Below, piece by piece: positions 1 to 9,578 of a DNA stretch of 64,000 bases. The first letter of the stretch is position 1. Every line of letters begins with the position of its first letter. Source of the DNA: Streptomyces canus. GTDB lineage: Bacteria; Actinomycetota; Actinomycetes; Streptomycetales; Streptomycetaceae. Below the pieces are notes generated by a model. The model was not told the origin of the DNA and made no database searches. It saw nothing but the letters and a program-made list of their open reading frames with translations. The stretch covers positions 4,402,001 to 4,466,000 of the forward strand of contig NZ_CP107989.1 of NCBI RefSeq assembly GCF_041435015.1, written 5' to 3'. The position numbers were made by a program, and so were the translations under genes.

Positions 1-1427
1 CTGCTGCCGTCGCCCTCCAGTCCCACTTCGCCGGCCAGCGCGTCCAGCCACTCGGTCTCGGTGCCGGGAGCGGCGGGCAGCAGCGTGCCGCCGGCCTTCT
101 CCAGGCCGCGGGTGGCGTGGGTGGCGAGCGAGAAGACCTTCTGTCCGTGCTTGCGCCAGGCCTTGCGCAGCCTCAGGAAGACGCCGGGCGCCTCCTCCTC
201 GGCCTCGAACCCGACCAGCAGGACCGCCGGTGCCTTCTCCAGAGCGGAGTACGTGACGCCCGTACCGTCGAGGTCACGTCCGCGGCCGGCGATCCGCGCG
301 GCCAGGAAGTCGGCCTCCTCGCTGCTGTGCACACGCGCGCGGAAGTCGATGTCGTTGGTGTCGAGCGCCACGCGCGCGAACTTGCTGTATGCGTAGGCGT
401 CCTCAATGGTGAGGCGGCCGCCGGTGAGGACTCCGGCCCGGCCGCGCGAGGCGAGCAGTCCCTGGGCGGCGATCTGGAGGGCTTCCGGCCAGGAGGCCGG
501 CACCAGCTCACCCTCGGGGTTGCGGACCAGCGGGTGCTCCAGCCGGTCCCGCTGCTGCGCGTACCGGAAGGCGAAGCGCCCCTTGTCGCAGATCCACTCC
601 TCGTTGACCTCGGGGTCGTTGGCCGCGAGCTTGCGCATGACCTTGCCGCGCCGGTGGTCCGTGCGGGTGGCACAGCCGCCGGAGCAGTGCTCGCACACGC
701 TCGGGGAGGACACCAGGTCGAAGGGGCGGGAGCGGAATCGGTACGCCGCCGAAGTGAGCGCGCCGACCGGGCAGATCTGGATGGTGTTGCCGGAGAAGTA
801 CGACTCGAAGGGGTCGCCCTCTCCGGTGCCGACCTGCTGGAGCGCGCCCCGCTCGACCAGTTCGATCATGGGGTCGCCCGCGATCTGGTTGGAGAAGCGG
901 GTGCAGCGGGCGCACAGCACACACCGCTCGCGGTCGAGCAGCACCTGTGTGGAGATCGGGACGGGCTTCTCGTACGTCCGCTTCTTGCCCTCGAACCGGG
1001 ACTCGGCCTGGCCGTGGGACATCGCCTGGTTCTGCAGGGGGCACTCGCCGCCCTTGTCGCAGACCGGGCAGTCCAGCGGGTGGTTGATGAGGAGGAGCTC
1101 CATCACACCGTGCTGGGCCTTCTCGGCGACCGGCGAGGTGAGGTGGGTCTTCACCACCATCCCGTCGGTGCAGGTGATGGTGCAGGAGGCCATCGGCTTG
1201 CGCTGGCCCTCGACCTCGACGATGCACTGGCGGCAGGCGCCGGCCGGGTCGAGGAGGGGGTGGTCGCAGAACCGGGGGATCTCGATGCCGAGCTCTTCGG
1301 CGGCCCGGATGACCAGGGTGCCCTTGGGCACGCTGATCTCGGCGCCGTCGATCGTCAGCGTGACGAGATCCTCCGGCGGGACCGCCGTCTCTCCCCCGCC
1401 CGAGGGAGTGCTGGTGGTCACGGTCAT
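1..1427 (-). CDS. nuoG: NADH-quinone oxidoreductase subunit G, 3' end outside window
   Basis: Largest peripheral-arm subunit of respiratory complex I, carrying the iron-sulphur chain between NuoE/NuoF and the membrane arm. About 475 N-terminal residues are visible; the rest lies beyond position 1. The 2Fe-2S ferredoxin domain shows Cys54, Cys65, Cys68 and Cys82. It is followed by the His/Cys cluster segment (Cys120, Cys123, Cys129) and the CVLCARC 4Fe-4S motif, then the start of the molybdopterin-oxidoreductase-like domain. The ATG at 1427 overlaps the nuoF stop by 4 bp (ATGA), so the two are translationally coupled. Identity is secure; only the C-terminus is unseen. Confidence 0.96.
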   Translation of the reverse strand, partial: MTVTTSTPSGGGETAVPPEDLVTLTIDGAEISVPKGTLVIRAAEELGIEIPRFCDHPLLDPAGACRQCIVEVEGQRKPMASCTITCTDGMVVKTHLTSPVAEKAQHGVMELLLINHPLDCPVCDKGGECPLQNQAMSHGQAESRFEGKKRTYEKPVPISTQVLLDRERCVLCARCTRFSNQIAGDPMIELVERGALQQVGTGEGDPFESYFSGNTIQICPVGALTSAAYRFRSRPFDLVSSPSVCEHCSGGCATRTDHRRGKVMRKLAANDPEVNEEWICDKGRFAFRYAQQRDRLEHPLVRNPEGELVPASWPEALQIAAQGLLASRGRAGVLTGGRLTIEDAYAYSKFARVALDTNDIDFRARVHSSEEADFLAARIAGRGRDLDGTGVTYSALEKAPAVLLVGFEAEEEAPGVFLRLRKAWRKHGQKVFSLATHATRGLEKAGGTLLPAAPGTETEWLDALAGEVGLEGDGS

Positions 1428-2770
1428 GCGTTCACCTCCGTGCGGTCGGCCCAGGCCGTCGACTTGGCCGGGTCGAAGGGGCAGCCGCGGCCCGTGATGT
1501 GCTGCTCGTACTCCTCGCGGAAGTACTTGAGCGAGGAGAAGATCGGCGAGGCGGCGCCGTCACCGAGGGCGCAGAACGACTTGCCGTTGATGTTGTCGGC
1601 GATGTCGTTCAGCTTGTCGAGGTCGGACATGACGCCCTTGCCGGCCTCGATGTCGCGCAGCAACTGCACGAGCCAGTACGTGCCTTCGCGGCACGGGGTG
1701 CACTTGCCGCAGGACTCGTGGGCGTAGAACTCGGTCCAGCGGGTGACGGCGCGGACGACACAGGTCGTCTCGTCGAAGCACTGCAGAGCCTTGGTGCCGA
1801 GCATCGAGCCGGCGGCGCCCACACCCTCGTAGTCGAGGGGGACGTCGAGGTGCTCGTCGGTGAACATCGGCGTCGAGGAGCCGCCGGGCGTCCAGAACTT
1901 GAGCCGGTGCCCCGGCCGCATCCCGCCGCTCATCTCCAGGAGCTGGCGCAGCGTGATGCCGAGCGGGGCCTCGAACTGGCCGGGACTGGCGACGTGGCCG
2001 CTGAGCGAGTAGAGCGTGAAGCCCGGGGACTTCTCGCTGCCCATCGACCGGAACCATTCTTTGCCCCGGGTCAGAATCGCGGGAACCGACGCGATCGACT
2101 CCACGTTATTCACCACAGTCGGGCATGCATACAGGCCCGCGACCGCAGGGAAAGGGGGACGGAGCCGCGGTTGACCACGGCGGCCTTCGAGCGAGTCGAG
2201 CAGTGCGGTCTCCTCACCGCAGATGTACGCGCCTGCGCCCGCGTGCACGGTGATATCGAGATCGAGGCCGCTGCCCAGGATGTTCTGTCCGAGGTAGCCG
2301 GCCGCATAGGCCTCGCTCACGGCCGCGTGCAGCCGCCGCAGTACTGGGACGACTTCACCGCGCAGATAGATGAAGGCATGCGACGACCTGATGGCATAAC
2401 ACGCGATGATCATGCCCTCGATGAGGCTGTGCGGGTTCGCGAAGAGGAGCGGGATGTCCTTGCACGTCCCGGGCTCCGACTCGTCGGCGTTGACAACTAG
2501 ATAGTGCGGCTTTCCATCTCCCTGCGGAATGAACTGCCATTTCATTCCGGTCGGAAATCCCGCACCGCCGCGGCCGCGCAGACCGGAGTCCTTGACGTAC
2601 GCGATCAGGTCGTCCGGCGACATGGCGAGCGCCTTGCGGAGCCCCTCGTACCCTTCGTGCCTCTTGTAGACGTCCAGCGACCAGGACTTGTCCTCGTCCC
2701 AGAAGGCCGACAGCACGGGTGCGAGCAGCTTCTCGGGGCTGGTGTCTTTGAGTTCGGGTGCCAAGGTCAT
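1424..2770 (-). CDS. nuoF: NADH-quinone oxidoreductase subunit F
   Basis: NADH-binding, FMN-containing subunit where electrons enter complex I. The 448-residue protein has the FMN/NADH glycine-rich loop ([10 protein letters not shown], residues 66-75), the [12 protein letters not shown] block (94-105), and the N3 4Fe-4S ligands Cys354, Cys357, Cys360 and Cys400. The ATG at 2770 has GAGGAGG about 7 nt upstream; a GTG one codon earlier would also overlap nuoE. It sits between nuoE and nuoG in the usual order. Codons for residues about 67-240 are oddly AT-ended (TTT, AAA, ATT, CTA, GTT) although the protein sequence looks normal. Confidence 0.97.
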   Translation of the reverse strand: MTLAPELKDTSPEKLLAPVLSAFWDEDKSWSLDVYKRHEGYEGLRKALAMSPDDLIAYVKDSGLRGRGGAGFPTGMKWQFIPQGDGKPHYLVVNADESEPGTCKDIPLLFANPHSLIEGMIIACYAIRSSHAFIYLRGEVVPVLRRLHAAVSEAYAAGYLGQNILGSGLDLDITVHAGAGAYICGEETALLDSLEGRRGQPRLRPPFPAVAGLYACPTVVNNVESIASVPAILTRGKEWFRSMGSEKSPGFTLYSLSGHVASPGQFEAPLGITLRQLLEMSGGMRPGHRLKFWTPGGSSTPMFTDEHLDVPLDYEGVGAAGSMLGTKALQCFDETTCVVRAVTRWTEFYAHESCGKCTPCREGTYWLVQLLRDIEAGKGVMSDLDKLNDIADNINGKSFCALGDGAASPIFSSLKYFREEYEQHITGRGCPFDPAKSTAWADRTEVNA

Positions 2771-3630
2771 CACTCCCCCTCCTCGGCGGCGGGCCCGGCC
2801 GGATGGGCCGGGTCGGAGGCCGACGTGTCCTGTGGCGCGTCGTGTGAGCTCAGGTGCTCCGACGGGGACGGCTCGTGGACGTCCCGGTCCTGCGGTGCGC
2901 CGTCGCGCGGATGGACCACGCGCGCGGGTGCGGTCTCTCCCCTGGCCAGGCGGAGGCCCACCAGCGACGCGGGTCCCGCTCCGCCACTCGCCTCGACGGC
3001 CCCCGGCCGCTCGTCGGGGAAGCCGGCGAGGATCCGCGCGGTCTCCTTGAAGGTGCACAGCGTCGCCCCGCGCGTCGGCTCCACCGGACGGCCCGCGCGC
3101 AGATCGTCGACCATGGCCTTCGCGCTCGCCGGGGTCTGGTTGTCGAAGAACTCCCAGTTGACCATCACGACCGGCGCGAAGTCGCAGGCCGCGTTGCACT
3201 CGATGTGCTCCAGGGTGACCTTGCCGTCGTCGGTGGTCTCGCCGTTGCCGACGCCCAGGTGTTCCTGGAGCTCCGCGAAGATCGCGTCGCCGCCCATCAC
3301 CGCGCAGAGGGTGTTGGTGCAGACACCCACCTGGTAGTCGCCCGAGGGCTTGCGCCGGTACATGGTGTAGAAGGTGGCCACCGCGGTGACCTCGGCCGTG
3401 GTCAGCTCCAGCACGTCCGCGCAGAACCGCATCCCGGTGCGCGTGACGTGCCCCTCCTCCGACTGCACGAGATGCAGCAACGGCAGGAGCGCCGAGCGGG
3501 AGTCCGGGTAGCGGGCGATGATCTCGCGCGCGTCCCTCTCGAGCCTCTCTCGAACGTCGTCCGGGTACGCGGGCGCGGGCAGTTCGGGCATGCCCAGGCT
3601 GACGCCCCGCTCGGAAGAACTGGTGGTCAC
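2770..3630 (-). CDS. nuoE: NADH-quinone oxidoreductase subunit E
   Basis: Thioredoxin-like 2Fe-2S (N1a) subunit of the NADH module of complex I. The 286-residue protein carries cluster ligands Cys104, Cys109, Cys145 and Cys149 (CTNTLC and CNAAC). The GTG at 3630 overlaps the nuoD stop by 4 bp. The core ends near residue 200. It is followed by roughly 85 residues rich in Ala, Pro, Asp and His with low complexity, a tail longer than proteobacterial NuoE that is probably disordered. The stop shares one base with the nuoF ATG (TGATG), so coupling continues. Confidence 0.96.
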   Translation of the reverse strand: MTTSSSERGVSLGMPELPAPAYPDDVRERLERDAREIIARYPDSRSALLPLLHLVQSEEGHVTRTGMRFCADVLELTTAEVTAVATFYTMYRRKPSGDYQVGVCTNTLCAVMGGDAIFAELQEHLGVGNGETTDDGKVTLEHIECNAACDFAPVVMVNWEFFDNQTPASAKAMVDDLRAGRPVEPTRGATLCTFKETARILAGFPDERPGAVEASGGAGPASLVGLRLARGETAPARVVHPRDGAPQDRDVHEPSPSEHLSSHDAPQDTSASDPAHPAGPAAEEGE

Positions 3631-4949
3631 CGGTCGACGCCTCCCATCACGGGGTCGATGGACGCGACAGCGACGATGACGTCGGCGACCTGGCCGCCCT
3701 CGCACATCGCCGCCATGGCCTGAAGGTTGGTGAAGGACGGGTCGCGGAAGTGGACCCGGAAGGGGCGGGTGCCGCCGTCGGACACGGCGTGCACCCCGAG
3801 TTCGCCCTTGGGCGACTCGACGGCCGCGTACGCCTGTCCCGGCGGGACGCGGAAGCCCTCGGTGACCAGCTTGAAGTGGTGGATCAGGGCCTCCATGGAG
3901 GTGCCCATGATCTTCTTGATGTGGTCGAGGGAGTTGCCGAGCCCGTCGGGGCCCAGGGCGAGCTGGGCGGGCCAGGCGATCTTCTTGTCGGCGACCATGA
4001 CCGGGCCGGGCTGGAGCCGGTCCAGGCACTGCTCGACGATCCGGAGCGACTGGCGCATCTCCTCGAGCCGGATGAGGAAGCGGCCGTAGGAGTCGCAGGT
4101 GTCGGCGGTCGGGATGTCGAACTCGTAGGTCTCGTAGCCGCAGTAGGGCTGTGACTTGCGCAGGTCGTGCGGCAGGCCGGTGGAGCGCAGGATCGGGCCG
4201 GTGGCGCCGAGGGCCATGCAGCCCGCCAGGTCGAGGTAGCCGACGTCCTGCATACGGGCCTTGAAGATGGGGTTCCCGGTGGCGAGCTTGTCGTACTCCG
4301 GGAGGTTCTTCTTCATCTTCTTCACGAACTCGCGGATGTGGTCCACCGCGCCGGGCGGCAGGTCCTGCGCGAGTCCGCCGGGGCGGATGTACGCGTGGTT
4401 CATCCTGAGGCCCGTGATGAGCTCGTAGATGTCGAGAATCATTTCACGATCACGGAATCCGTAGATCATGATCGTGGTGGCGCCGAGTTCCATGCCGCCG
4501 GTGGCGATGCACACCAGGTGCGAGGAGAGCCGGTTCAGCTCCATCAGGAGCACCCGGATGATCTCGGCCCGCTCGGTGATCTGGTCCTCGATGCCGAGGA
4601 GCTTCTCGACGGCGAGACAGTAGGCGGTCTCGTTGAAGAAGGACGTCAGGTAGTCCATGCGCGTCACGAACGTGGTGCCCTGCGTCCACGTGCGGAACTC
4701 GAGGTTCTTCTCGATGCCGGTGTGGAGGTAGCCGATGCCGCAGCGGGCCTCGGTGACGGTCTCGCCGTCGATCTCCAGGATCAGGCGGAGCACTCCGTGG
4801 GTGGAGGGGTGCTGCGGGCCCATGTTGACGACGATGCGCTCGTCGTCGGCGCGGGCCGCGGACTGGACGACCTCGTCCCAGTCGCCACCGGTGACCGTGT
4901 ACACGGTGCCCTCGGTGGTCTCACGCGGAGTTGCGTGCTGCGTGCTCAT
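3627..4949 (-). CDS. nuoD: NADH-quinone oxidoreductase subunit D
   Basis: 49-kDa-type subunit that helps form the quinone-binding cavity of complex I. The 440-residue protein begins with a short acidic extension, then the hallmark [15 protein letters not shown] segment near residue 42, and ends with the DPVMGGVDR signature typical of NuoD. The ATG at 4949 overlaps the nuoC stop by 4 bp. In this organism the quinone substrate would be menaquinone, whose biosynthetic genes are elsewhere in the window. Nothing is missing or truncated. Confidence 0.97.
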   Translation of the reverse strand: MSTQHATPRETTEGTVYTVTGGDWDEVVQSAARADDERIVVNMGPQHPSTHGVLRLILEIDGETVTEARCGIGYLHTGIEKNLEFRTWTQGTTFVTRMDYLTSFFNETAYCLAVEKLLGIEDQITERAEIIRVLLMELNRLSSHLVCIATGGMELGATTIMIYGFRDREMILDIYELITGLRMNHAYIRPGGLAQDLPPGAVDHIREFVKKMKKNLPEYDKLATGNPIFKARMQDVGYLDLAGCMALGATGPILRSTGLPHDLRKSQPYCGYETYEFDIPTADTCDSYGRFLIRLEEMRQSLRIVEQCLDRLQPGPVMVADKKIAWPAQLALGPDGLGNSLDHIKKIMGTSMEALIHHFKLVTEGFRVPPGQAYAAVESPKGELGVHAVSDGGTRPFRVHFRDPSFTNLQAMAAMCEGGQVADVIVAVASIDPVMGGVDR

Positions 4950-5713
4950 GAGTACGACCTCCGCTGGTCCGGAGCCGGGATCTGGGCGCCCTTGTACTCG
5001 ACGGGGATGCCGCCGAGGGGGTAGTCCTTGCGCTGCGGGTGGCCCTGCCAGTCGTCCGGCATCATGATCCGCGTCAGGGCCGGGTGACCGTCGAAGACGA
5101 TCCCGAAGAAGTCGTAGGTCTCGCGCTCGTGCCAGTCGTTGGTCGGATACACGGAGACCAGCGACGGGATGTGCGGGTCGGCGTCCGGCGCGCTGACCTC
5201 CAGGCGGATCAGCCGGTTGTGGGTGATCGAGCGCAGGTGGTAGACGGCGTGCAGTTCGCGGCCCTTGTCGTGGAGGTAGTGGACCGCGCTGACGCCGGTG
5301 CAGAGCTCGAAGCGCAGGGCCGGGTCGTCGCGCAGGGTGCGGGCGACGCGGAGCAGGTGCTCGCGCTCGATGTGGAAGGTGATCTCGTCGCGGTCGACGA
5401 CCGTCTTCTCGATCGCGTTCCCGGGGAGCAGTCCCTGCTCCTCCAGGGCGCCTTCCAGCTCGTCGGCGACCTCGTCGAACCATCCGCCGTAGGGGCGGGC
5501 CGCCGGTCCCGGGAGGCGGACCGAGCGGACCAGGCCGCCGTAGCCGGAGGTGTCGCCGCCGTTGTTGGCGCCGAACATGCCGCGCTGGACGCGGATCTCC
5601 TCACCGCCGTCGCCGCGCTGGCCCGGGAGGTTGGAGGCGCCGAGGTCCTTCTCGGGGTTCACCCCGTTCGACGCCCCGCCCGCGCCGTTGCTCGTGCCGT
5701 TCGCGTCGCTCAC
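4946..5713 (-). CDS. nuoC: NADH-quinone oxidoreductase subunit C
   Basis: 30-kDa-type peripheral subunit joining NuoB and NuoD. The 255-residue protein has a Gly/Asn-rich, probably flexible N-terminus of about 65 residues, then the conserved core ending in the [17 protein letters not shown] block (here [19 protein letters not shown]) and the RKDYPLGG motif. The GTG at 5713 overlaps the nuoB stop by 4 bp (GTGA). It is a separate gene, not fused to nuoD as in E. coli. Confidence 0.95.
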   Translation of the reverse strand: MSDANGTSNGAGGASNGVNPEKDLGASNLPGQRGDGGEEIRVQRGMFGANNGGDTSGYGGLVRSVRLPGPAARPYGGWFDEVADELEGALEEQGLLPGNAIEKTVVDRDEITFHIEREHLLRVARTLRDDPALRFELCTGVSAVHYLHDKGRELHAVYHLRSITHNRLIRLEVSAPDADPHIPSLVSVYPTNDWHERETYDFFGIVFDGHPALTRIMMPDDWQGHPQRKDYPLGGIPVEYKGAQIPAPDQRRSYS

Positions 5714-6264
5714 CGCAGCAGCCCCTTCATCTCGATCGTGGGCAGGGCCTTGAGCGCCGCCTCCTCCGCCTCGCGGGCCGCCTCCTCGGCGTTCACGCCG
5801 AGCTTGGAGGTCTGGATCTTCTGGTGGAGCTTGAGGATCGCGTCCATCAGCATCTCGGGCCGTGGCGGGCAGCCGGGCAGATAGATGTCGACCGGGACGA
5901 TGTGGTCGACGCCCTGCACGATCGCGTAGTTGTTGAACATGCCTCCCGAGGAGGCGCAGACCCCCATGGAGATGACCCACTTGGGGTTCGGCATCTGGTC
6001 GTAGACCTGCCTGAGCACCGGCGCCATCTTCTGGCTGACCCGGCCGGCGACGATCATGAGGTCCGCCTGGCGGGGTGAGCCGCGGAAGACCTCCATGCCG
6101 AAGCGGGCCAGGTCGTAGCGTCCGGCGCCCGTGGTCATCATCTCGATGGCACAGCAGGCCAGGCCGAAGGTGGCCGGGAAGACGGACGACTTGCGCACCC
6201 AGCCCGCGGCCTGCTCGACGGTGGTCAGCAGGAAGCCGCTCGGCAGCTTTTCTTCGAGTCCCAT
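5710..6264 (-). CDS. nuoB: NADH-quinone oxidoreductase subunit B
   Basis: PSST-type subunit holding cluster N2, the last iron-sulphur centre before quinone. The 184-residue protein has the tandem cysteines Cys37-Cys38 plus Cys103 and Cys132 ([10 protein letters not shown]), the full N2 ligand set. The C-terminus from about residue 150 is an Ala/Glu-rich helix. The ATG at 6264 lies 14 bp downstream of the nuoA stop, the only non-overlapping junction visible in the operon. Confidence 0.97.
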   Translation of the reverse strand: MGLEEKLPSGFLLTTVEQAAGWVRKSSVFPATFGLACCAIEMMTTGAGRYDLARFGMEVFRGSPRQADLMIVAGRVSQKMAPVLRQVYDQMPNPKWVISMGVCASSGGMFNNYAIVQGVDHIVPVDIYLPGCPPRPEMLMDAILKLHQKIQTSKLGVNAEEAAREAEEAALKALPTIEMKGLLR

Positions 6265-6278
6265 GAGTTAAAGGCCCC

Positions 6279-6638
6279 TCAGTCCCATTCCAGGCCGCCG
6301 CGCCGCCATACGTACGCGTACGCGACGAAGACGGTGAGCACGAAGAGCAGCATCTCCACGAGCCCGAAAACACCCAGGGCGTCGAAGGTGACGGCCCAGG
6401 GGTAGAGGAAGACGATCTCGATGTCGAAGACGATGAAGAGCATCGCCGTCAGGTAGTACTTGATGGGGAAGCGCCCGCCGCCGGCCGGCGTGGGGGTCGG
6501 CTCGATCCCGCACTCGTAGGCCTCGAGCTTGGCCCGGTTGTACCGCTTCGGACCGATCAGCGTGGCCATGACCACGGAGAAGATCGCAAAGCCTGCCCCG
6601 AGGGCTCCCAGTACGAGGATGGGCGCATAAGCGTTCAC
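6279..6638 (-). CDS. nuoA: NADH-quinone oxidoreductase subunit A
   Basis: Small membrane subunit of complex I and first gene of the operon. The 119-residue protein has three predicted membrane helices (about 5-27, 62-84 and 90-112), with the conserved YECGIEP loop near residue 41 and [11 protein letters not shown] in helix 2. Translation starts at GTG 6638, preceded by two GAGGAG-like stretches. The upstream region carries a candidate sigma-70-type -10 element and a Rex-like operator, annotated separately. Confidence 0.95.
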   Translation of the reverse strand: MNAYAPILVLGALGAGFAIFSVVMATLIGPKRYNRAKLEAYECGIEPTPTPAGGGRFPIKYYLTAMLFIVFDIEIVFLYPWAVTFDALGVFGLVEMLLFVLTVFVAYAYVWRRGGLEWD

Positions 6639-6746
6639 CGCTCCTCGCTCCTCTCAGTCGGCACTGACTGCTGGCGATGGCATCGGACTCACACCCGACT
6701 CACACGTCCCTCCGACCTCCGTCTGTCCCAACGAAGATCGCGAACA

Positions 6747-6762
6747 TGTGAAGCAGGTCACA
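6747..6762 (-). promoter_or_regulatory. Candidate Rex operator (ROP) upstream of nuoA
   Basis: Read on the nuo strand the site is TGTGACCTGCTTCACA. The published Streptomyces Rex consensus, from memory, is TGTGAACGCGTTCACA; the outer half-sites match except for one base. It lies 109 bp upstream of the nuoA start. Rex is an NAD(H)-sensing repressor reported to act on respiratory genes in Streptomyces, so the location makes biological sense. Binding is inferred. Confidence 0.65.
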
Positions 6763-6778
6763 AGCCCAACTGACCCGC

Positions 6779-6784
6779 ATCCTA
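6779..6784 (-). promoter_or_regulatory. Possible nuo operon -10 element
   Basis: TAGGAT on the minus strand fits the TAnnnT pattern of the principal sigma factor. It would place the transcription start just upstream of the Rex-like site, so a bound repressor would cover the early transcribed region. No convincing -35 hexamer is seen, so support is weak. Confidence 0.3.
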
Positions 6785-7372
6785 TGCCTGCCGGTCTGTG
6801 ATCTGCGACACGGGGTATTGCACAAGCTTTGTGATCTCCACCACCAGACGAAGGATCATGAAGTCGGATCAGCGGTGATCTTCACACGAGAAGCGTCCGA
6901 GTGATCACCAGAGGTGACATTTCCGCTAGTCGGCGCAGGTCGAGAGAGGCGTCTCCATATCAAGAGACTTCCCCTGCATGCAAATTGGTGCTGGACGCGA
7001 CGGCTTGGTAGAGGACCGCGTTCACACATCAGAGGGACGCGCGAGGGCCGATGTGGACGCGTGCACACATTCACGAGCGCGGATCACCTCCGGACGCAGC
7101 CGTCGCCGTAACCGTTGCGTGACCTCCGCCACACGCGTGAGAGCTCCACAAGCAGGGGGCTTGGCCATCGGCCTCAACGGATGGTAGATGCGGGGCAATT
7201 GGGGCGTAACAGCGAAAGGCCATGATCACAGGCTTGATCACGAGAGTCCGCAATGTCCGTTAGGGCGTCAATAAAGAGACCGACACCGGGGATTCGGGCC
7301 AGCGATTGAACAACTGTGGCGCAGCCCACGTTTCTTGAAGGTATGGAGGAGCCCCTGATACCAGTTGGTCTC

Positions 7373-8179
7373 ATGTCCCACACCGCTCACATACGCAGCC
7401 ACCGGAAACCCCGCCGCAGCGCGACGACTTCGATCGCCGTCCGCGCCGGCGTCGCCGGTGGCGTGCTCAGCATGGCAGCGGCGGGCGCGTCGGCTTCGGC
7501 GTTCGCCGCCGAGTCGACGACGCAGACCCTCGAACTGCCCACCCTGTCGGCCGACCTGGGCAGCCAGGTCGCCGAGTCCGCCGACGCGATGCAGCAGGCT
7601 GCCGCCAACTACCAGCTGCAGGCCGAGCGTGATGCGGCCGCCGCAAAGGCCGCGAAGCAGGCCAAGGCGGACCTCGCGGAGGCCAAGAAGAAGGCGGAGG
7701 CCAAGAAGAAGGCCGAGGAGGCCCGCAGGGCCGCCGCCGAGGAAGCCGCCTCGCGCAGCACCGAGCGGACCACGCTGTCCGCCTCGGCGAGCGCCAGTGT
7801 CTCCACGAGCTCGTCCACGGCCACCGGTTCGGCCGCGGCCGTCATCGCCTTCGTGAAGGCACAGGTCGGTGACGCCTACGTCTCCGGCGGCACCGGCCCC
7901 AACTCCTGGGACTGCTCCGGCCTCGTCCAGGCCGCGTTCAGCCAGATCGGCGTCGACCTGCCGCGTGTCTCGCAGGACCAGTCGACCGCGGGTACCCAGG
8001 TCTCGCTGAGCAACCTCCAGCCGGGCGACATCCTGTACTGGGGCAGCGCGGGCAGCGCGTACCACGTGGCGGTGTACGTCGGCGACGGCATGTTCGTCGG
8101 CGCGCAGAACCCCTCGACGGGCGTCGCCGAGAAGCCGCTGTCCTACGACCCGCCGACCGGAGCGGTGCGGGTGCTCTGA
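7373..8179 (+). CDS. Secreted NlpC/P60 peptidoglycan endopeptidase
   Basis: Extracellular cysteine peptidase likely to cut stem-peptide bonds in peptidoglycan. The 268-residue protein has a basic N-terminus with a hydrophobic signal segment ending near AFAAES (about residue 46), then a Lys/Ala-rich coiled coil (about 85-127), a Ser/Thr linker, and the NlpC/P60 domain (about 155-268) with catalytic Cys181 (WDCSG) and His231 (YHVAVYVGDG). The ATG at 7373 was chosen because the signal peptide begins there; it lacks a clear ribosome binding site, and an in-frame ATG exists at 7343. It is divergent from nuoA. Confidence 0.93.
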   Translation: MSHTAHIRSHRKPRRSATTSIAVRAGVAGGVLSMAAAGASASAFAAESTTQTLELPTLSADLGSQVAESADAMQQAAANYQLQAERDAAAAKAAKQAKADLAEAKKKAEAKKKAEEARRAAAEEAASRSTERTTLSASASASVSTSSSTATGSAAAVIAFVKAQVGDAYVSGGTGPNSWDCSGLVQAAFSQIGVDLPRVSQDQSTAGTQVSLSNLQPGDILYWGSAGSAYHVAVYVGDGMFVGAQNPSTGVAEKPLSYDPPTGAVRVL

Positions 8180-8194
8180 CACCGGAACAGCTTG

Positions 8195-8229
8195 GTGGGG
8201 CCGCAGCCGCTCGGGGGCAGCGGCCCCAC
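8195..8229 (+). terminator. Terminator-like hairpin after the NlpC/P60 gene
   Basis: A perfect 10-bp stem (GTGGGGCCGC with GCGGCCCCAC) encloses a 15-nt loop, 15 bp after the stop codon. There is no T-run, as is common for Streptomyces terminators. Confidence 0.7.
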
Positions 8230-8299
8230 TGATGTATCCCCCCGTGTGCACCCAAGTGCACCCAAATGGCAGAGGTTCCCTTTCCGGGGGCCGGTAGAG

Positions 8300-8690
8300 C
8301 TCCCACGCCCGACCGCTCGGCGTCCGAATTGTCCGCGTCCAGCAGCGCGTTGACCGTGAGCCGGGCCGACTCGTTGGCGCCTTCCATCGACGCCGGATCC
8401 ACGCCCGTGCGGATGCCGTCGCCGGCGAGGAAGAGGTTCAGGACCGCTGTGCGCGCCGTGGGGCGGCTGTAGAGCGTGCCCGTGGGGTGGATGAGGAGTC
8501 GATCGCGGTCGCGCGGGGCGGGGCCGCCCAGGCCCGTCACCGCCGGGTCCACGAACCAGCCGAGCCGCCCTCGTCCCCGAGGGTCGTCTTCCCGGAGTCG
8601 TTCAGGACGCCCTTGAGTTGGGCCCAGAGCGCCGGGCTTGTCCTGTTCGGAGATGATCGCGGAAAGGCAGTCCCGGGTCGTCCGTCGCCA
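8300..8690 (-). pseudogene. Decayed C-terminal remnant of an FAD-dependent oxidoreductase
   Basis: No intact frame exists, but minus-strand translations give pieces of the C-terminal half of a flavin amine-oxidase/desaturase-like enzyme. About 8627-8690 encodes a CLSAIISEQDKPG segment. About 8560-8626 in a second frame encodes WAQLKGVLNDSGKTTLGDE. About 8300-8560 back in the first frame encodes WFVDPAVTGLGGP and then LFLAGDGIRTGVDPASMEGA, the typical C-terminal FAD-binding motif. At least two frame changes and a missing stretch are implied. The N-terminal FAD domain is gone. Confidence 0.75.
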
Positions 8691-8930
8691 TGGCCGCGCG
8701 GGTCGTGGGAGCGCAGATGCCCCGCCCCCACGGCCCCTCACGTGACCGCCCGCTTCCCCCGGTCCCCGCCCGCCGTCAGGAACCGTCTGTGGCCGGTCTG
8801 CTCCTGGGGCTGTTCGATGTGTTCTGTTGTCATGGGCAACGGGGGGCAAGGAGAGGTTCCGGAGGCCGGAACCCCCGGGGCCCGCCGCCCAGAGCATCCT
8901 CACCACCGGCATCGAACAGGAGACATCACC
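8691..8930. other. Non-coding stretch upstream of deformylase
   Basis: No gene is convincing here. It probably holds the deformylase promoter and further remains of the decayed oxidoreductase. An in-frame upstream extension of the deformylase exists but looks non-coding and is not conserved-looking protein. Confidence 0.5.
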
Positions 8931-9578
8931 ATGCCCAGTGTGTTCGTCCAGGGCAGGCCCACCGACTCGTATCCGCGTCTCGCCCCCGAAGCCCGGCGCG
9001 GGCAGGTCCGGCGCATCACCGAGGTCGGCGAGGAGGTGCTGCACAAGCCGTGCCGGGACGTGACCGAGTTCGGGCCCGACCTCGCCGCGCTGATCGACGA
9101 CATGTTCCTGACGATGTACATCGCGGACGGGGCGGGCCTCGCGGCCAACCAGGTCGACGTCGATCTGCGGCTTTTCGTCTACGACTGCCCGGACGACGAC
9201 GGGGTCCGGCATGTCGGGCACATCGTCAACCCGGTGCTCGAGCAGTTCGACCCGGCCGGGCGCAGGCTGCTCGACGACAGCGAGGGGTGCCTGTCGGTGC
9301 CGGGCGCCGTGATGGACGTACCGCGTCCGGACCGGGCCGTGGTCCACGGGTTCGACAAGGACGGCGAACCGCTCGTGATCGAGGGGACCGGGTACTTCGC
9401 GCGCTGCCTGGCCCACGAGACCGACCATGTGAACGGGCACGTGTATCTGGACCGGCTGTCCAGTCGGGACCGCAAGGAGGCGCTGCGGCAGGTGGCGGAC
9501 CGGCGGGACGAGGTGTTCGCCCGCCGGGCGGCCAACATCGAGGCGCTGAACGGCGGTCAGGGCACCGTCAGCGCCTGA
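8931..9578 (+). CDS. def: Peptide deformylase
   Basis: Metalloenzyme removing the formyl group from nascent N-terminal methionine in the cytoplasm. The 215-residue protein has all three deformylase motifs: GAGLAANQ (67-74), EGCLS (118-122) with the metal ligand Cys120, and HETDH (162-166) supplying two His ligands and the catalytic Glu. The ATG at 8931 has AGGAGA 7 nt upstream. Streptomyces genomes carry several deformylases; whether this is the housekeeping copy cannot be told from sequence. Confidence 0.95.
   Translation: MPSVFVQGRPTDSYPRLAPEARRGQVRRITEVGEEVLHKPCRDVTEFGPDLAALIDDMFLTMYIADGAGLAANQVDVDLRLFVYDCPDDDGVRHVGHIVNPVLEQFDPAGRRLLDDSEGCLSVPGAVMDVPRPDRAVVHGFDKDGEPLVIEGTGYFARCLAHETDHVNGHVYLDRLSSRDRKEALRQVADRRDEVFARRAANIEALNGGQGTVSA

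Larger units (their letters stand above)
6639..7372. other. Divergent intergenic region between nuoA and the NlpC/P60 gene
   Basis: This 734-bp stretch has lower G+C than its surroundings and no convincing coding frame. It holds the nuo promoter features and at least seven TGATC/GATCA words (for example near 6798, 6830, 6858, 6882, 6901, 7222 and 7234), several inside GTGATC or TGATCAC. Cell-wall hydrolase genes in Streptomyces often have long leaders. The conserved strings of the ydaO c-di-AMP riboswitch were looked for and not recognised. Confidence 0.6.

Noticed and set aside
117..1727. 536-residue plus-strand open frame
   Set aside because: Shadow of nuoG/nuoF on the opposite strand; the protein is low-complexity and has no motif, as expected for antisense frames in high-GC DNA.
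7010..7030. Second Rex site (CGCGTTCACAC)
   Set aside because: Only the right half-site is present; the left half (GAGGAC) does not match.
6840..7372. c-di-AMP (ydaO) riboswitch before the NlpC/P60 gene
   Set aside because: Such riboswitches precede some Streptomyces cell-wall hydrolase genes, but the conserved purine-rich strings of the aptamer were not recognisable here. A covariance-model search would settle it.
7938..9440. 500-residue minus-strand open frame
   Set aside because: It is antisense to the NlpC/P60 and deformylase genes; only the 8300-8690 part carries protein-like sequence, explained as a pseudogene.
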